From Tubiluchus corallicola (Eukaryota > Priapulida > Priapulimorpha > Priapulimorphida > Tubiluchidae), in assembly GCA_030141605.1 (NCBI GenBank), contig JAQGDQ010000290.1, forward strand, positions 1-64,000: 64,000 bases of DNA, written 5' to 3'. Positions within the stretch are counted from its first letter, which is position 1. Each line of letters starts with the position of its first letter. A program made the position numbers and the translations under genes. Of this stretch, positions 24,176 to 36,039 are shown piece after piece. The notes beneath the pieces are model-generated. The model ran no database searches and was not told the DNA's origin. It worked only from the letters and a program-made list of their open reading frames with translations.

Positions 24176-24499
24176 CACACATCTCCCAGTCAAAATAATG
24201 TAAGCTACGATTGAAAAATACGGCAGGAAAAAGTTGAAACATACTGGACTCTATCAGAGACAAAAGAACTTACCACGGAAGTTTTGCTCTTCCGGAGGAA
24301 GAATTGGCGCCTTGAAAGTTCCATTCCCGGCAAAAATGCCTAAAACAACATCGCTTGTATAATTAACATTACGGGACAAAGTCGATTCTAGCCAGTGTTG
24401 AGTTCCAACTGAAGTTGCTACAAGCGCCACTGCTGCTAAACTAAGTAATATTATAATAAAAAAATACGTTCGTTGTTGTCTCCTACTAGCCGCGGGCAT
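21030..24499 (-). CDS. CLRN: Clarin family four-transmembrane protein, four exons
   Basis: Exons 24499-24274, 23567-23460, 22500-22318 and 21316-21030 join with consensus GT/AG borders, all introns in phase 1, into 804 nt, or 267 residues plus TAA. TM1 is about residues 12-31, TM2 about 121-149, TM3 about 173-196 and TM4 about 221-241. After TM1 comes GTQHWLEST, matching the clarin G-T-x-W loop start; three glycosylation sequons (N46, N59, N107) lie in the first loop. PIQTVNGPMGLFAWNGLG between TM2 and TM3 is the clarin signature (compare clarin-3), as is SFW at the start of TM4. Clarins are tetraspan membrane proteins of the claudin/PMP22 clan, usually about 230 residues; vertebrate clarin-1 and -2 act in hair cells and photoreceptors. 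This protein is longer, mainly in the first loop (an acidic/basic stretch at about 87-105). Function in this animal is unknown. The start is the only in-frame ATG before TM1. Confidence 0.88.
21323..21711. mobile_element. Non-autonomous hAT-type element at the clarin exon 4 acceptor
   Basis: 389 bp with perfect 13-bp ends TAGGGGTGAGCAT / ATGCTCACCCCTA, flanked by the identical 8-bp sequence GTCTGCAT at 21315-21322 and 21712-21719. Eight-base duplications are characteristic of hAT transposons. The interior is rich in TTCGAA/GAATCGAA motifs. No coding capacity. Confidence 0.9.
22318..22500 (-). CDS. CLRN: Clarin exon 3
   Basis: Acceptor tttctcttcag|ATGCTAG, donor GGGAT|GTGAGTA. Codes for TM2 and the conserved second-loop motif up to WNGLG. 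Confidence 0.88.
22550..22698. repeat. Degenerate telomere-like CCCTAA repeat in clarin intron 2
   Basis: About 20 imperfect CCCTAA/CCCTGA/CCTAA units, about 50 bases upstream of the exon 3 acceptor on the minus strand. The strand transcribed with the gene is the TTAGGG strand. It may be an interstitial telomeric sequence or independent slippage. Confidence 0.85.
23049..23436. mobile_element. Non-autonomous hAT-type element beside the clarin exon 2 donor
   Basis: Ends CAGGACCGGCTTA and (reverse complement of the right end) CAGGGTTGGATTA, a typical CAGGG-type hAT terminus. The flanks ctttcagg (23041-23048) and cttttagg (23437-23444) agree in 7 of 8 bases, as expected for an aged target duplication. 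The interior contains several GGGGCCCC blocks. The exon 2 donor is only 23 bases away. Confidence 0.75.
23460..23567 (-). CDS. CLRN: Clarin exon 2
   Basis: Acceptor tttttcag|TGGTTTGC, donor GCTG|GTAAGT. Codes for VVCGNGWCLY and the charged loop segment with the third sequon. The two cysteines of CGNGWC are candidates for the loop disulphide. Confidence 0.85.
24093..24181. repeat. (CA)n/(CACG)n in clarin intron 1
   Basis: CA dinucleotides, then GCAC tetranucleotides, then CA again. The Cys-Val frame is an artefact. Confidence 0.95.
24274..24499 (-). CDS. CLRN: Clarin exon 1
   Basis: Residues 1-75 plus one base: cytoplasmic start MPAASRRQQR, TM1 and the start of loop 1. Donor CGTG|GTAAGT, with GT at 24273-24272. 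Confidence 0.88.
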
Positions 24500-25375
24500 A
24501 ACTGCAATGAACTGAGTTGCTAACGATAAAATGATATAACAGGGTTAATCATGAGAAATGTTATTAACCTTTGTACAGTAAACATGCGAAAAAGAGAAGA
24601 CGCCCGCTTTGACAACTAGACAGAGTTTTGCTGTGTGTAATTTCTGATGTCGTTTACTTTCCTTGTCTGATACAAAAAATTGTAGTATTATTTACTTAGG
24701 GATTTACGCAGTAGCAGGAAATGCACTCTCGAGTGTCCTACCGGGTGTTCCAAAAGAAATACTGCAGTAGAAATACGGCAAAATGAACCTGAACATCATA
24801 ATGACAAAAAATAAATTAAATTTTTAGCATATAAATAAATAAATTAAATTTTTAGTGAAATTGATAAATTAATTGATCAAATAACTATTTATTATTGAGA
24901 GACATTGACTAAATTAATTAGTTAATTAATTAGCTAATAATTAATTAGAGTAATTAATTAATTAGCTAATAATTAATTAATTATGAAATTGTAAAATAAT
25001 ATTATTTCTCAAGTCACTATTCCAATTTTTATACCATATGTATATATATGACCATACTTTACTGTATGATGCAATAGTGACATCATTATGCATTTGTTAG
25101 TGCATTGTCCATTTGGAAAACAACCCTGTTTTATCGTATTTACTAGCGGCAAGACACTGGACTGATATGCAAAATAGAGATTAGTATTTAGGACACCGAC
25201 GTCACGCAGGTAGAACATTGATTGCAGGTGAAAATATATTTTTGTAGGATCGTACCCGAAAAATCATCTAATTTTACCCATGCTTGGCAATATTACGTAT
25301 ATTTTACTAAATAGGCCTACGGCTGTTTATCGTCACTTTTATCATTATCGACAGATAATAAGATAATTACGTAAA
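24500..25375. other. Upstream of the clarin gene; no promoter identified
   Basis: AT-rich with many TTAATTAA-type palindromes at 24850-24990. The clarin promoter and 5' UTR should lie here, but I see no decisive TATA or initiator motif. Confidence 0.35.
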
Positions 25376-25775
25376 CAGTGTTCCCTCACTTATCGCGGGT
25401 GTTGCGTTCCAGCCCCACCCGCGATAAGTGAATTTCCGCGAAGTAGGGACGCTATCAACCAATCGTATGTTGTGTACAATCTCACGTAGCATCTCAAGCG
25501 GGCGCAAGTACTACATTTCGTTTTTGGTGTGTATTCATCCGCCGAATAAATACACAATTTATTGTAAATGGTAATTTTTTATGATTTATAACATTCTTTT
25601 AATGTTAGAATTAATATTTTTAATATATTTTTATACATTTTGTGATTTTTTAAGCATTACTGTACAATACGTACTACGCATGTGCAAAAATACTTTAGAC
25701 GGAGTACCGCAAAAACCCGCGAAACAGCGAGTCCGCGATAAACGAACCGCGATGTAGTGAGATAAAAGACAAAAA
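25376..25775. mobile_element. Tigger/pogo-like non-autonomous element
   Basis: The left end CAGTGTTCCCTCACTTATCG followed by CGGG, with TA just upstream, and the right end CCGCGATAAACGAACCGCGA followed by TGTAGTGAG, are inverted relatives of each other and match the well-known Tigger-type terminal sequence. The last bases of the right end are eroded, so no TA duplication can be shown. Confidence 0.65.
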
Positions 25776-25779
25776 TGAT

Positions 25780-26270
25780 ATATAAAACTATAAAGGGAAT
25801 GCCCAGAGAATTGCAAAGTTGTTATACTAGGCGGAAAATCCACAAAACTATTAGGGTGCATATTAGTGTGTCAATAAGAAGATTATTGTGTCCATTACGA
25901 GTATTTACTAAAGCAATATTGTGGCTCTTATTATTAGCAGCTTCGTCATAATTAGGTGTGATGAGGCAAAATCAGTAACTCGAATAATAAGGCTGTCACG
26001 ACTCGTATTATTTGGCTTTATTGCTAAAAGGCAAAACGCAGCAGTAAACTAGACAGGGAGTGTAATAGATAGACAGTCGTTACGATAGTTAAGCAACGCC
26101 AAGCTTTGTTAGTAAGTGTCTCCCTCCGGTGAGGCTTCATTGCCTGTTGGCTTCATTTATGGCAAATGTCAATGTGTTTATCAAGCACAGACGATCATTT
26201 TGACTTAGCCCGTCATTTTCAGTGCTATAAATCAAGTCAAATGGGACTAATTAGTACATTTGATAAAGCA
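25780..26270. other. No gene seen
   Basis: Nothing recognised. Confidence 0.35.
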
Positions 26271-26273
26271 ATA

Positions 26274-26962
26274 TTAAAGGTCAAGAAAAGGGGTACCTGA
26301 AGTAGGTTTCAGAAAAATCGCCTTAAAATTATATTACTTTATAGCAATTTTATGCACATATCGTACTCGCGTTGAAAGGATTTTTTGTTTGTTTTCATTT
26401 TAAATCTCCCGCAATACTGTTCCGAAGTCGCCATTACATGACGTCATGTACCAAACGTAAATCAAGGGAAGAAAAGGCAATGTTAAATTATATCTCAAAA
26501 GACTTTCCGTGCAAATCTATATTACTTAGTTTTTCGCTTACCTGCTAGAAAGACTTATGTAACTAGAAAAGAAAATTATTAATTATTTAAAATGTTTTCA
26601 CCAGTTGGTAAAATGTCGCTGACTCACCCTCCAGGGTGCGCCACTCACTAACCAAAAAACGTATTTTTAATCTTATTGCCAAGATACAGTAATTTTAAGT
26701 TTTATTTAGTTAGTGACGTGTGCGCTACGAATGCTCTGATTAGTTTTTCAAACTTTACAAAATGTTATCTAAACTTGTTTCAAATGACCTGTCGTGAAAA
26801 TGGCTGCGTCTAATGGTCGTCGCGGGAGTTTAAATTTACAAGTTTTATACAGCGTGACTGCTGATTGAAGTCCTGTATATAAAAAGCAGTATGTAAGTGA
26901 TATAAAACTTCAAAACGAATTTTTCAAGCTTTATGTTTATGAAGGGTTTTCTTGTGATTTAA
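26274..26962 (+). mobile_element. TTAA-flanked short inverted-repeat element, family A, copy 1
   Basis: TTAA at both ends, with weakly similar ends TTAAAGGTCAAGAAAAGGGG and (reverse complement of the right end) TTAAATCACAAGAAAACCC. The interior is shared with 32701-33379 (opposite strand), 28219-28627 and 54811-55256, which fixes the borders by comparison. TTAA target sites are typical of piggyBac-type transposases. Confidence 0.75.
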
Positions 26963-27204
26963 TGGACACAATATATCATTATAAAATCAAGGAACAGAAT
27001 TCAAATTGTCAGAATAAACTTGGATTGGATTTGACTAGAAAGAAATTTAAAAAAATGTAAAAAATACCTTACACATAAGATTCAGTAATTATCTTGTGAA
27101 CTTTTCTCAGTGTTATATATAAGGCATTTTTTTACATTTCTTTCTAGTGATATCCACGTTTATTCCGACAATTTGACTTCTATTCTTTGATTTTGTAAAG
27201 ATAT

Positions 27205-27822
27205 TGTAGCGCATGCGCTTATGCGGCCCGCTCTGCACAACCTTTACCTTTATTCCGAAGTATGGCATGGTTACCAAACTAGTGTAACTGTCACCACTAA
27301 AAGTACCAGTAGTTCAAACCTAAGTCTTCTGAATTATTCCTTTACAAATATTTCGGTTCTTATTGGCTTAATCTTCACACCTTTTGGCTTCAACCAATCA
27401 GGCTTCATTTTGGCTCCATCTCTGACATGTGCCCTAGTTTGGGGAAGGTTATAAAGGGAGGGTAAAAACCTGCTGTACTTTAGAGCTACTGTGGTAATCG
27501 GGTTGTGCAGAGTTGGTGGTTCTTGTGCTTGTGTTTCTTCCATCAGACTTAGAGCTCTCCTACTACCCGCTATATGGCAAGTTAGGTATCAGTCTCTCCA
27601 TTTTATTTCTTTGTTCTGTTTTTCTTTAATTCCTTTAAAATCTTGTCACAGTTAGTTTAGGTCTTGTAATATTTAAAACTCTTTCCAGTTAAATAGTCAG
27701 CGTTATTTAATTCAGCTTTGTTTAATTGTGGTCACGTGGCAGTCATTGTTAGGCTGCTCCGTCTTCCCGTACCTGCAGGCCCGAACCACCCACCCGCGTG
27801 GCGAGGCGCCACCAGCAGTTCA
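27205..27822 (+). mobile_element. Probable solo LTR
   Basis: Starts TGTAGCGCATGC, ends CAGCAGTTCA, and is flanked on both sides by AGATAT (27199-27204 and 27823-27828). TG...CA termini with a short direct duplication fit one LTR left after recombination of an LTR retrotransposon. A TATA-like box TTATAAAGGG lies at 27449-27458, in a promoter-like position. No internal coding region is present. Chance agreement of six bases is possible, so confidence is moderate. Confidence 0.5.
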
Positions 27823-27834
27823 AGATATTATGTG

Positions 27835-28215
27835 CCTTAATACTGCAGAATAAGATGCACTAATTATTCCTGTTGGCAGATTTATAGCATTGAAAATGAC
27901 TGCTAAGTTGAAATGATCGTCTAAACTTGAAACATGTTGATTTCGAACGACTGGAACCTTCGTGTATTTAAGACAAACGTATTCGTATCATAAACGCTAG
28001 ATGCTTCTCCTGTCAGTAAAACGTCTCTCCTTAGAACGCTGACGTTGATAAAGAGACAGATTTCGGTCCCGCCTCAGCCATATAACACTAGCAGTAGCCC
28101 CTGCCGTTGAGTAAATGGACGTCAATTTTTTATTAGCGCCCATAATTTCTGTGACAGAACCAGTAGTTGCTGTTAAGTGATTCTTCGTTTCTGTAAAATT
28201 ATGTACTAAATGCCT
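27835..28215. other. No gene seen
   Basis: Nothing recognised. Confidence 0.35.
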
Positions 28216-28218
28216 AAT

Positions 28219-28627
28219 TTAAACGGAAGAAAAGGAAATTTTTATAATGGTGTCTCTAAGAACTTTACGTAGAAAAGTTATACGACTTTACATTTGCGAT
28301 TAGTTGTTTGAAAGACATAAGTAACTAAAAAGAAAATTCTTAATAACCTAAAATGTTTGCGCCATCTGGTGAAACATCATTGGTTTACTACATCAGTGTG
28401 CAGCAAAAATCATCCCTATGTTCATTAAAAACATATTGTTAATCTTGCCGAGAAGGTAACATAATCTATTGTTTTTGCTCTGATTATTATGTCAAACTTC
28501 ACCCAATTACATTTAAACACTTTTCAAACGCCTTACCGTTAAAATGGCTGCAAATACCTTGAGACCAGACGGCTCTTTTTGACAATAAAAATACCTGCAA
28601 ATAGATTTCGTTTAAATAAAGATTTAA
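28219..28627 (+). mobile_element. TTAA element, family A, copy 2 (diverged)
   Basis: Begins TTAAACGGAAGAAAAGG and shares blocks such as gtaactaaaaagaaaattct, aaaatgtttgcgcca and aaaatggctgc with copy 1. The right border is uncertain. Confidence 0.6.
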
Positions 28628-28784
28628 AGTAAAAATATGAATAAAATGATTCGGCGTAACGTATACATGTATAGGGTTGTTGCTGATATAAGTTATGAGC
28701 GAAAAGACAGCATTTTTTGGCTTAATGTTAGATTTGTGCCTTGTTGTGTTACATTACCAGCCAAGAAAGAGTGCTTGACCCTTT

Positions 28785-28996
28785 GCACTACTGCTGTTGC
28801 TGCTGCTGCTGCTGCTGCTGCTGTTGTTGTTGCTGTTGGTGTTGTTGTCGTTGCTGTTGCTGTTGCGTCTACTGCTGCTGCTGTTGGTGTTGTTGTTGTC
28901 GCTGTTGCTCTTGTTGCTGTTGCTGCTATTGTTGTTGCTTTTGCTGTTGCTGTTGCTGCTATTGTTGTTGCTGTTGCTGTTGCTGCTGTTGTTGTT

Positions 28997-29068
<72 letters not shown>

Positions 29069-29155
29069 GCTCTTGTTGCTGTTGCTGTTGCTGCTGTTGT
29101 TGTTATTGTTGTCGTTGCTGTTGCTGCTATTGTTGTTGCTGCTGCTGCTGATGCT
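28785..29155. repeat. TTG/CTG trinucleotide tract
   Basis: Mixed CTG and TTG triplets in one register with scattered ATT, GTC and CTC. Poly-Leu, poly-Cys, poly-Val and poly-Thr frames are artefacts. Confidence 0.95.
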
Positions 29156-29159
29156 TGTG

Positions 29160-29965
29160 CTTGTATTGTTCCTGCATTGTCACTTATGCTCCTTCCTAAG
29201 GAGTAAGACAATGGAGAAGGGGTGGTGAAAAATAAGGCAGAATTGTTTCCAGTGTTTGAAATAAGTTTTAATATTGGCGTTTTTAAGCTGTTTCTGGTTT
29301 TGCCACCTTGCCTCAACTTTACCGAATGGAAGCACTCTGTAAAAAGGAAGTTTAAGTTAAATCACATGCAATATAATTTAAAATCGACAACAATCGCTTA
29401 ACTGTTAACATGGTCTAAAGCTTTGTTTCACCAGAACAAACAGAAGTTAACTCGTTAATCTTTGCTACAAAAACATGTCTGATTCGCGCCATCTTGGTTT
29501 TCAACTGGCGTGATGTCAGCGGTGCAACTTAGATGGGACTGCTACTTAAGTGTTTCATTTTCTATACGTTCTAAATAAGACCAGTAACGATAGGTGTGTC
29601 GAAGTCATAGAGCTTTGTGTAAGTCAAAGAGCTAAAACCCCATTGTTAAGTCTTTATTCAGCGCCGAAGGTACTATCAGGCCGCTAAGTGTAATGGCGCG
29701 CCCCCTATTTTAGGTGATGGGTCCCCAGACATTTTTTCGCTTTGTGTATCACCGTAGATGGGCGATTCTATTTAGAGCAAATGTTTACTGATGTTTAAAC
29801 TAAAGTGACAGTTGTTTGAAAATCGGGAGAAAGGAATCTTAGTCTTCCGATCGTTGGAATGTCTGTGTGCAGTTTTTTACGATACGAAATCTGCAACTGA
29901 TCAATATATTCCCCAATATATTCTCAATCAATAACCGATCAGTGCCCAATATATTCTTCAATACT
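29160..29965. other. No gene seen
   Basis: Nothing recognised apart from short chance frames. Confidence 0.35.
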
Positions 29966-29970
29966 CTTTC

Positions 29971-30524
29971 TTAAAGGAAAACTGAACAATTGATTAGACT
30001 CAATCTTATTTCAATTTACTGTCGAAAATATACACTTTCTTCCTATAAAAGTTAGCAATTATTTCTAATATTTGAATAATTACCTTGGAAAGTTAATTAG
30101 CGGCAACCATACACAGCTATCGCTTACGTCACAAACTAATCACAGTTTGTGCAATAGCAGGAATCTTCCCCTGCGCATCAAGCACGTTTGCGTAAGCAAA
30201 TATTGCTATAAGACCCTGAAGTGATGTCATGAAAATGAGTTCTACATCACACTAACGTCACAGACGAACACTTCAGTGCATGAACATGCTTATCGCGGTA
30301 CCGCGCCTATTTGCCGGTCACGCAAATGTGACAAAAAGCGCCATTGCCAGTCTCAGTGGATTCGATCAGCCGAGCGTAACTTTGAAAGTTTAACAAAATT
30401 TAACTCTCCGGGGTATTATTATTTAGTCGAAGCCTTGACTTAGAAAAGCTGTTGTAGTTTTCAATATTTTTGAGCACACTTTATTTTGAACTAATGTGGA
30501 CACAATCGCCCGGTTTTCCTTTAA
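29971..30524. mobile_element. TTAA-flanked element, family B, copy 1
   Basis: 554 bp. Begins TTAAAGGAAAACTG and ends CGGTTTTCCTTTAA, an inverted repeat of 14 bases with one mismatch and TTAA at both extremities. Collinear with 40197-40883 over its whole length, which confirms both borders. No coding capacity. Confidence 0.85.
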
Positions 30525-30900
30525 GGGGAAGACAATATACGTGCTATTCATATTGTTCAGCGACAGTTTACTTGTCACTAATGGTAAATATTTTGCTGCT
30601 TGTGGTTATTTTCCTGTGTTAAAAGTCACGCTACCGGGCTCCTGTATACGATGTAGGCCTACACCAAAATTTAGTGCTAGTTGCTCCTTGTGTTTGTCTT
30701 CAAATCGTGACTGTGAGAGAATGTGAGAGCCTCAAAAATCTCGTTTCAGTTCTACTTATAATACACTATGCGGTGTTATACGCTTGAAAATTTGTTGAAA
30801 TATTGAATTACGACAGCCATAAATCGTTCGTTCTAGCGAGCAGGTTTAAATTTTGCAAAAATGAGATTTCATTCCATTCAACAGAAATTCGGTTCTTGGT
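30525..30900. other. No gene seen
   Basis: Nothing recognised. Confidence 0.35.
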
Positions 30901-30917
30901 TATATTCAGTTGTACGT

Positions 30918-30975
30918 AGTAGTAGTAGTAGTAGTGGTAGTGGTAGTGAAAGTGAAAGTGGCAGTGGCAGTGAAA
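30918..30975. repeat. Short AGT-type trinucleotide/hexanucleotide tract
   Basis: AGT triplets, then GGTAGT, then GAAAGT and GGCAGT hexamers, immediately before the 142-bp array. Confidence 0.9.
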
Positions 30976-31620
30976 TGGTAGACCATGGGACGGTTAGCTG
31001 CACGGGACAACTTCTTCCTAACTCCAATTACGTCACTAGTCTTTCCTCGAAGTTACTGCTGCGTCTTCAGGCAAGTCTCCATCCAATGCCACCAGTCCTC
31101 ATCATCGCATCGTGAATTGGTAGACCATGGGACGGTCAGCTGCACGGGACAACTTCTTCCTAACTCCAATTACGTCACTAGTCTTTCCTCGAAGTTACTG
31201 CTGCGTCTTCAGGGAGGTCTCCATCCAATGCCACCACTCCTCATCATCGTATCGTGAAATGGTAGACCATGGGACGGTCAGCTGCACGGGACAACTTCTT
31301 CCTAACTCCAGTTACGTCACTTGTCTTTCCTCGAAGTTACTGCTGCGTCTTCAGGGAGGTCTCCATCCAATGCACCACTCCTCATCATCGCATCGTGAAA
31401 TGGTAGACCATGAGACGGTTAGCTGCACGGGACAACTTCTTCCTAACTCCAATTACGTCACTAGTCTTTCCTCGTCCTTCTGTCCTCGAAGTTACTGCTG
31501 CGTCTTCAGGAAAGTCTCCATCCAATGCCACCACTCCTCATCATCGCATCGTGAAATGGTAGACCATGGGACGGTTAGCTGCACGGGACAACTTCTTCCT
31601 AACTCCAATTACGTGGACGA
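30974..31620. repeat. 142-bp tandem array, about 4.5 copies
   Basis: GGTAGACCATG recurs at about 30977, 31119, 31261, 31402 and 31558; spacing is 142, 142, 141 and about 156 (one copy has a 14-base insertion near 31472). Each copy contains TTACGTCACT. The overlapping frames that read through (30985-31257 and 31127-31642) are repeat translations. Confidence 0.92.
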
Positions 31621-31639
31621 CGATGACGTCACTGAACGT

Positions 31640-32695
31640 TGACGACTTCTGATTACTGTAACGACGTCTCATACCCTACTAAAATTCATCAGTACTTTTA
31701 ATTTATTTCATTGCTTTGTTTTATTGATCTACGTCCCTCCTGTCGTGATTGAGGGCATCAAGATTACTGTGGTACACGATGTATGCATGGTGATTATTAT
31801 CGTCCCAACAATGCGCACAAATGCCTCATATGAATGCCTGTATTATTATGCGCTCTCAAAGACATAATTAAAGTCCAGTATAGGCGAAACTATAACAGTA
31901 ATTCACGGAAATAGATTATAGTCACGCAGATTTGGCAATCGAGAGAGACGACTATTTTCTTTATTCTGTACTACTAGAATTTATAATGTAGAATTTTATT
32001 ATTGGCATAAACATTATAATACAATGACATATATACAGCAAAACAACAACAAAATACAAAAGTACAAAACAGAGCTACTACATTATAGCTATAATAGCCA
32101 AAAACACACAACAAATAACAAATATATATAATTTTAGTATAGACACAAATGCTACTAAGCTGTGCAAATGAACTGAGATAACGATATTTGTAAAATTTGC
32201 ATTGCATTTTGTTTGTTGCCTGTGAAGAACGAGAATCAAGCTTGTACACAGAAGCTCGTAAAAGTACAGAAGTACAACTTACATAAGTTAGGATTAATTG
32301 GGCTTCATGTTGATGTACAGCGGAATGATGGACGTCCTAGTGGTAGCAACAGCACTAGCAGAAGTTAATAGCAGTTGTAAGTTATCATGGCTGGATTATG
32401 ATCTTACGGGGCAGTTAAGGTAAACAAATTAAAGTGGTACACTCAGACAGAACCACCCTGTGACTCGCCAGCACTTGTCTTGAACATACTTGACTCATAA
32501 CATATTTTAGCAACATTTACATAACTTGAAGTAAACTTGTTGCAAATTCTTTGAATAAACTAGAATAGCTGTATTTTGTTTGTTAATAAAATGTTCTTTA
32601 AGAAGTACCATTATTTTACTATTTATTGCAAACCAAATCGGCACATATTTCTACACAATCGTAGTAGAAAAAGAGACATATTAGCAAATGTTACG
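31640..32695. other. No gene seen; possible LINE 3' end
   Basis: 31960-32060 read on the minus strand (tataatgtttatgccaataa) resembles a LINE 3' UTR, but no coding part adjoins it. Confidence 0.3.
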
Positions 32696-32700
32696 AAAAC

Positions 32701-33379
32701 TTAAAACACAGGAAAACCCTCCACTTACATAAAGCTTAAAAATTCGTCTCGAAATTTTATACCACTTACGTACTACCTTTTCGTAGACATGGCTTGCATA
32801 GGCCGTAATGCTGTACGAAACGTGTAAATTTAAACTCCCGCGATGACCGTTATGCACAGCCATTTTACTGGTAGGTCGTTTGAAACAAGTTTTGATAACA
32901 TTAAGTAAAGTTTGAAAAAATAATCAGAGCATTCGTAGCATACATGTTACTAATTAAGTAAAATTTTAAATTATTGTGTCTTATCAATAAGATTAAAAAT
33001 ACGTTTTTGGCTAGTGAGTGGTGCACCCTGGAGGGTGAGTCAGCGACATTTTACCAATTGACACGAACATTTTAAATAATTATTCTAGTTACATAAGTCT
33101 TTCCAGCAGGTAAGTGAAATGCTAAGCAATATAGATTTGCACAGGAAGTTTTTTGGGTCATAATCTAACATTACTTTTTCTTTCCTTGATTCTCGTGGCG
33201 TAGTGACGTCATGTAATGGCGCCGTTCGGAACAGCATTGCGGGTGATTTAGAATGGAAACAAACGAACATTCCTTTCAACGCGAATGCGATATGTGGATA
33301 AAATTGCTGTAACGTAGTATAATTTTTTAAGGTGATTTTTCTGAAACCTACTTTAGGTGCCCCTTTTCTTGTCGTTTAA
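32701..33379 (-). mobile_element. TTAA element, family A, copy 3
   Basis: Opposite orientation to copy 1 and the best match to it. TTAA at 32701-32704 and 33376-33379. On the minus strand it begins TTAAACGACAAGAAAAGGGG. The block CACCCTCCAGGGTG (33025-33039 region) forms a small hairpin in both copies. Confidence 0.75.
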
Positions 33380-34395
33380 GCACCCAAACGCTTGAGGGGC
33401 CCTAGCCTGCAATCTAACCAAGCCTAAAAGATAGTCTAGCCTTGTAACCAACAATATCAATAGAAATGGCACAAGTACATTAATTTGCCAGCCATATATG
33501 GTTGTCTTTCAATCAGTCCCATCCGCCTGCAGCTACAGTCTGCATTGTATTTTAATAACTTTGTTTATAGACTTTGATGCTGTTCGAATTAACTATGAAG
33601 CCGGACACTCGAGGTCCTCTTTGCAAGAGCAATAACTCTACAACAAAAGTGCCTCTCTAGGGAACTATGTCAATAACAACAACTCAGAATAATATGCAGA
33701 CACTGCCGTCATTAAAATGGGTTCCTGATGACGGGACAGACAACGTCTATCGGACGGAATCTTTGGTAACTCTTTGCAAACAAAACAGGGCGAGCGAATT
33801 TCGATTTGTGTTTCAAAATTGGCATTTGATGGAGCATTTTTTCTACTTTTCTTCACATATTCACTTTAAAAATTTACCCAGATCGCCTTTTTTGCAGTTT
33901 GGAATATTGCTTGTGCTTGTCTTGAACGTAGTTTTTATGTAATGTAATGATGTGTTTACAAGATTTTCTTTCAGTAGATGTCGGAATCTCATTTCCTAAC
34001 TCGTTGTGGAAGACCTGACGGTCATGAAAATTGACGGAGCAGGTCTTTCACAACGTTTAGAGGCAAAGCTATCTCTAAACTTAATAAAGGCACTGTAGAT
34101 GTCGGGGTAGAAATTCCCATGTAGATGTCGGGGTAGACATTTCCAGGATTAAATATTGAATTGTAATATGTTGTTATGTCTACTAACACTTGTATATTTT
34201 TATTTACAGATAGTATGTTACGAAGTGATAATGTAAATAAGTACGTCATGATGTTTTAACTCATTTCTTTACTTTATTTTCATTTACTTAAATATACAGG
34301 TGATACGATAGTGGACATGAAACACTAATAATACTTTTCAAGAAAAAACTTTAGATAAAAATGTTCAGTCTAATGCATTAAACGACAAATAAAAA
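33380..34395. other. No gene seen
   Basis: A 91-codon plus-strand frame (33667-33942) has no motif. A direct repeat gtagatgtcggggtaga occurs at 34097 and 34121. Confidence 0.35.
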
Positions 34396-34399
34396 CAAA

Positions 34400-36035
34400 T
34401 TTTGTCATTGTTCTCGACATGGCACCGAAAGTACTGGGTCGATTTTATCCTTGTCCTCGACATGTTGCCAAAAGCACTGTGCCGATTTTATCCTTGTTCT
34501 CGACATGGTGCTAAAAGCACTGGGCCGATTTCATCCTTGTTCTCGACATGGTGCCAAAAGCTCTGGGCCGATTTCATCCTTGTTCTCGACATGGCGTCGA
34601 AAGCACTGGGTCGATTTTATTCTTGTTCTCGACATGGTGCCAAAAACACTGGGCCGATTTCATCCTTGTTCTCGACATGGCGCCAAAAGCTCTGGGCCGA
34701 TTTCATCTTTGTTCTCGACATGGTGCCAAAAGCACTGGGCCGATTTCATCCTTGTTCTCGACATGGTGCCAAAAGCTCTGGGCCGATTTTATTCTTGTTC
34801 TCGACATGGTGCCAAAAGCTCTGGGCCGATTTCATCCTTGTTCTCGACATGGTGCCAAAAGCTCTGGGCCGATTTCATCCTTGTTCTCGACGTGGTGCCA
34901 AAAGCACTGGGCCGATTTTATTCTTGTTCTCGACATGGTGCTAAAAGCACTGGGTCGATTTTATTCTTGTTCTCGACATGGTGCCAAAAGCACTGGGCCG
35001 ATTTTATTCTTGTTGTCGACATGGTGCCAAAAGCTCTGGGCCGATTTCATCCTTGTTCTCGACATGGTGCCAAAAGCTCTGGGCCGATTTCATCCTTGTT
35101 CTCGACATGGTGTCAAAAGCACTGGGCCGATTTTATTCTTGTTCTCGACATGGTGCCAAAAGCACTGGGCCGATTTCATCCTTGTTCTCGACATGGTGCC
35201 AAAAGCACTGGGCCTATTTTATTCTTGTTCTCGACATGGTGCCAAAAGCACTGGGTCGATTTTATTCTTGTTCTCGACATGGTGCCAAAAGCACTGGACC
35301 GATTTTATTCTTGTTGTCGACATGGTGCCAAAAGCTCTGGGCCGATTTCATCCTTGTTCTCGACGTGGTGCCAAAAACACTGGGCCAATTTCATCCTTGT
35401 TCTCGACGTGGTGCCAAAACCACTGGGCCGATTTCATCCTTGTTCTCGACATGGCGTCGAAAGCACTGGGTCGATTTTATTCTTGTTCTCGACATGGTGC
35501 CAAAAACACTGGGCCGATTTCATCCTTGTTCTCGACATGGCGCCAAAAGCACTGGGCCGATTTCATCCTTGTTCTCGACATGGTGCCAAAAGCTCTGGGC
35601 CGATTTTATTCTTGTTCTCGACATGGTGCCAAAAGCTCTGGGCCGATTTCATCCTTGTTCTCGACATGGTGCCAAAAGCTCTGGGCCGATTTCATCCTTG
35701 TTCTCGACGTGGTGCCAAAAGCACTGGGCCGATTTTATTCTTGTTCTCGACATGGTGCTAAAAGCACTGGGTCGATTTTATTCTTGTTCTCGACATGGTG
35801 CCAAAAGCACTGGGCCGATTTTATCCTTGTTCTCGACATGGTGCCAAAAGCTCTGGGCCGATTTCATCCTTGTTCTCGACATGATGCCAAAAGTACTGGG
35901 CCGATTTCATCCTTGTTCTCGACATGGTGCCAAAAGCTCTGGGCCGATTTTATCCTTGTTCTCGACATGATGCCAAAAGCTCTGGGTCAATTTTATCCTT
36001 GTTCTCGACATGATGCCAAAAGGCATATGGACTCG
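34400..36035. repeat. 43-bp tandem array, about 38 copies
   Basis: The unit reads CTCGACATGGTGCCAAAAG, then C(A/T)CTGGGCCGATTT(C/T)AT(C/T)CTTGTT. Since 43 is not a multiple of three and the unit has no stop in any plus frame, all three plus frames stay open for more than a kilobase (34548-36098 is 516 codons) and the peptide repeats every 43 residues. Nothing suggests expression. Confidence 0.95.
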
Positions 36036-36039
36036 ACAT

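Noticed and set aside
27221-27543. Coding frames within the 27.2-27.8 kb block
   Set aside because: They lie inside the probable LTR and show no protein motif.
28637-29316. Poly-Leu, poly-Cys, poly-Thr and Ala/Val-rich frames
   Set aside because: All derive from the TTG/CTG triplet tract; the short non-repeat ends have no motif.
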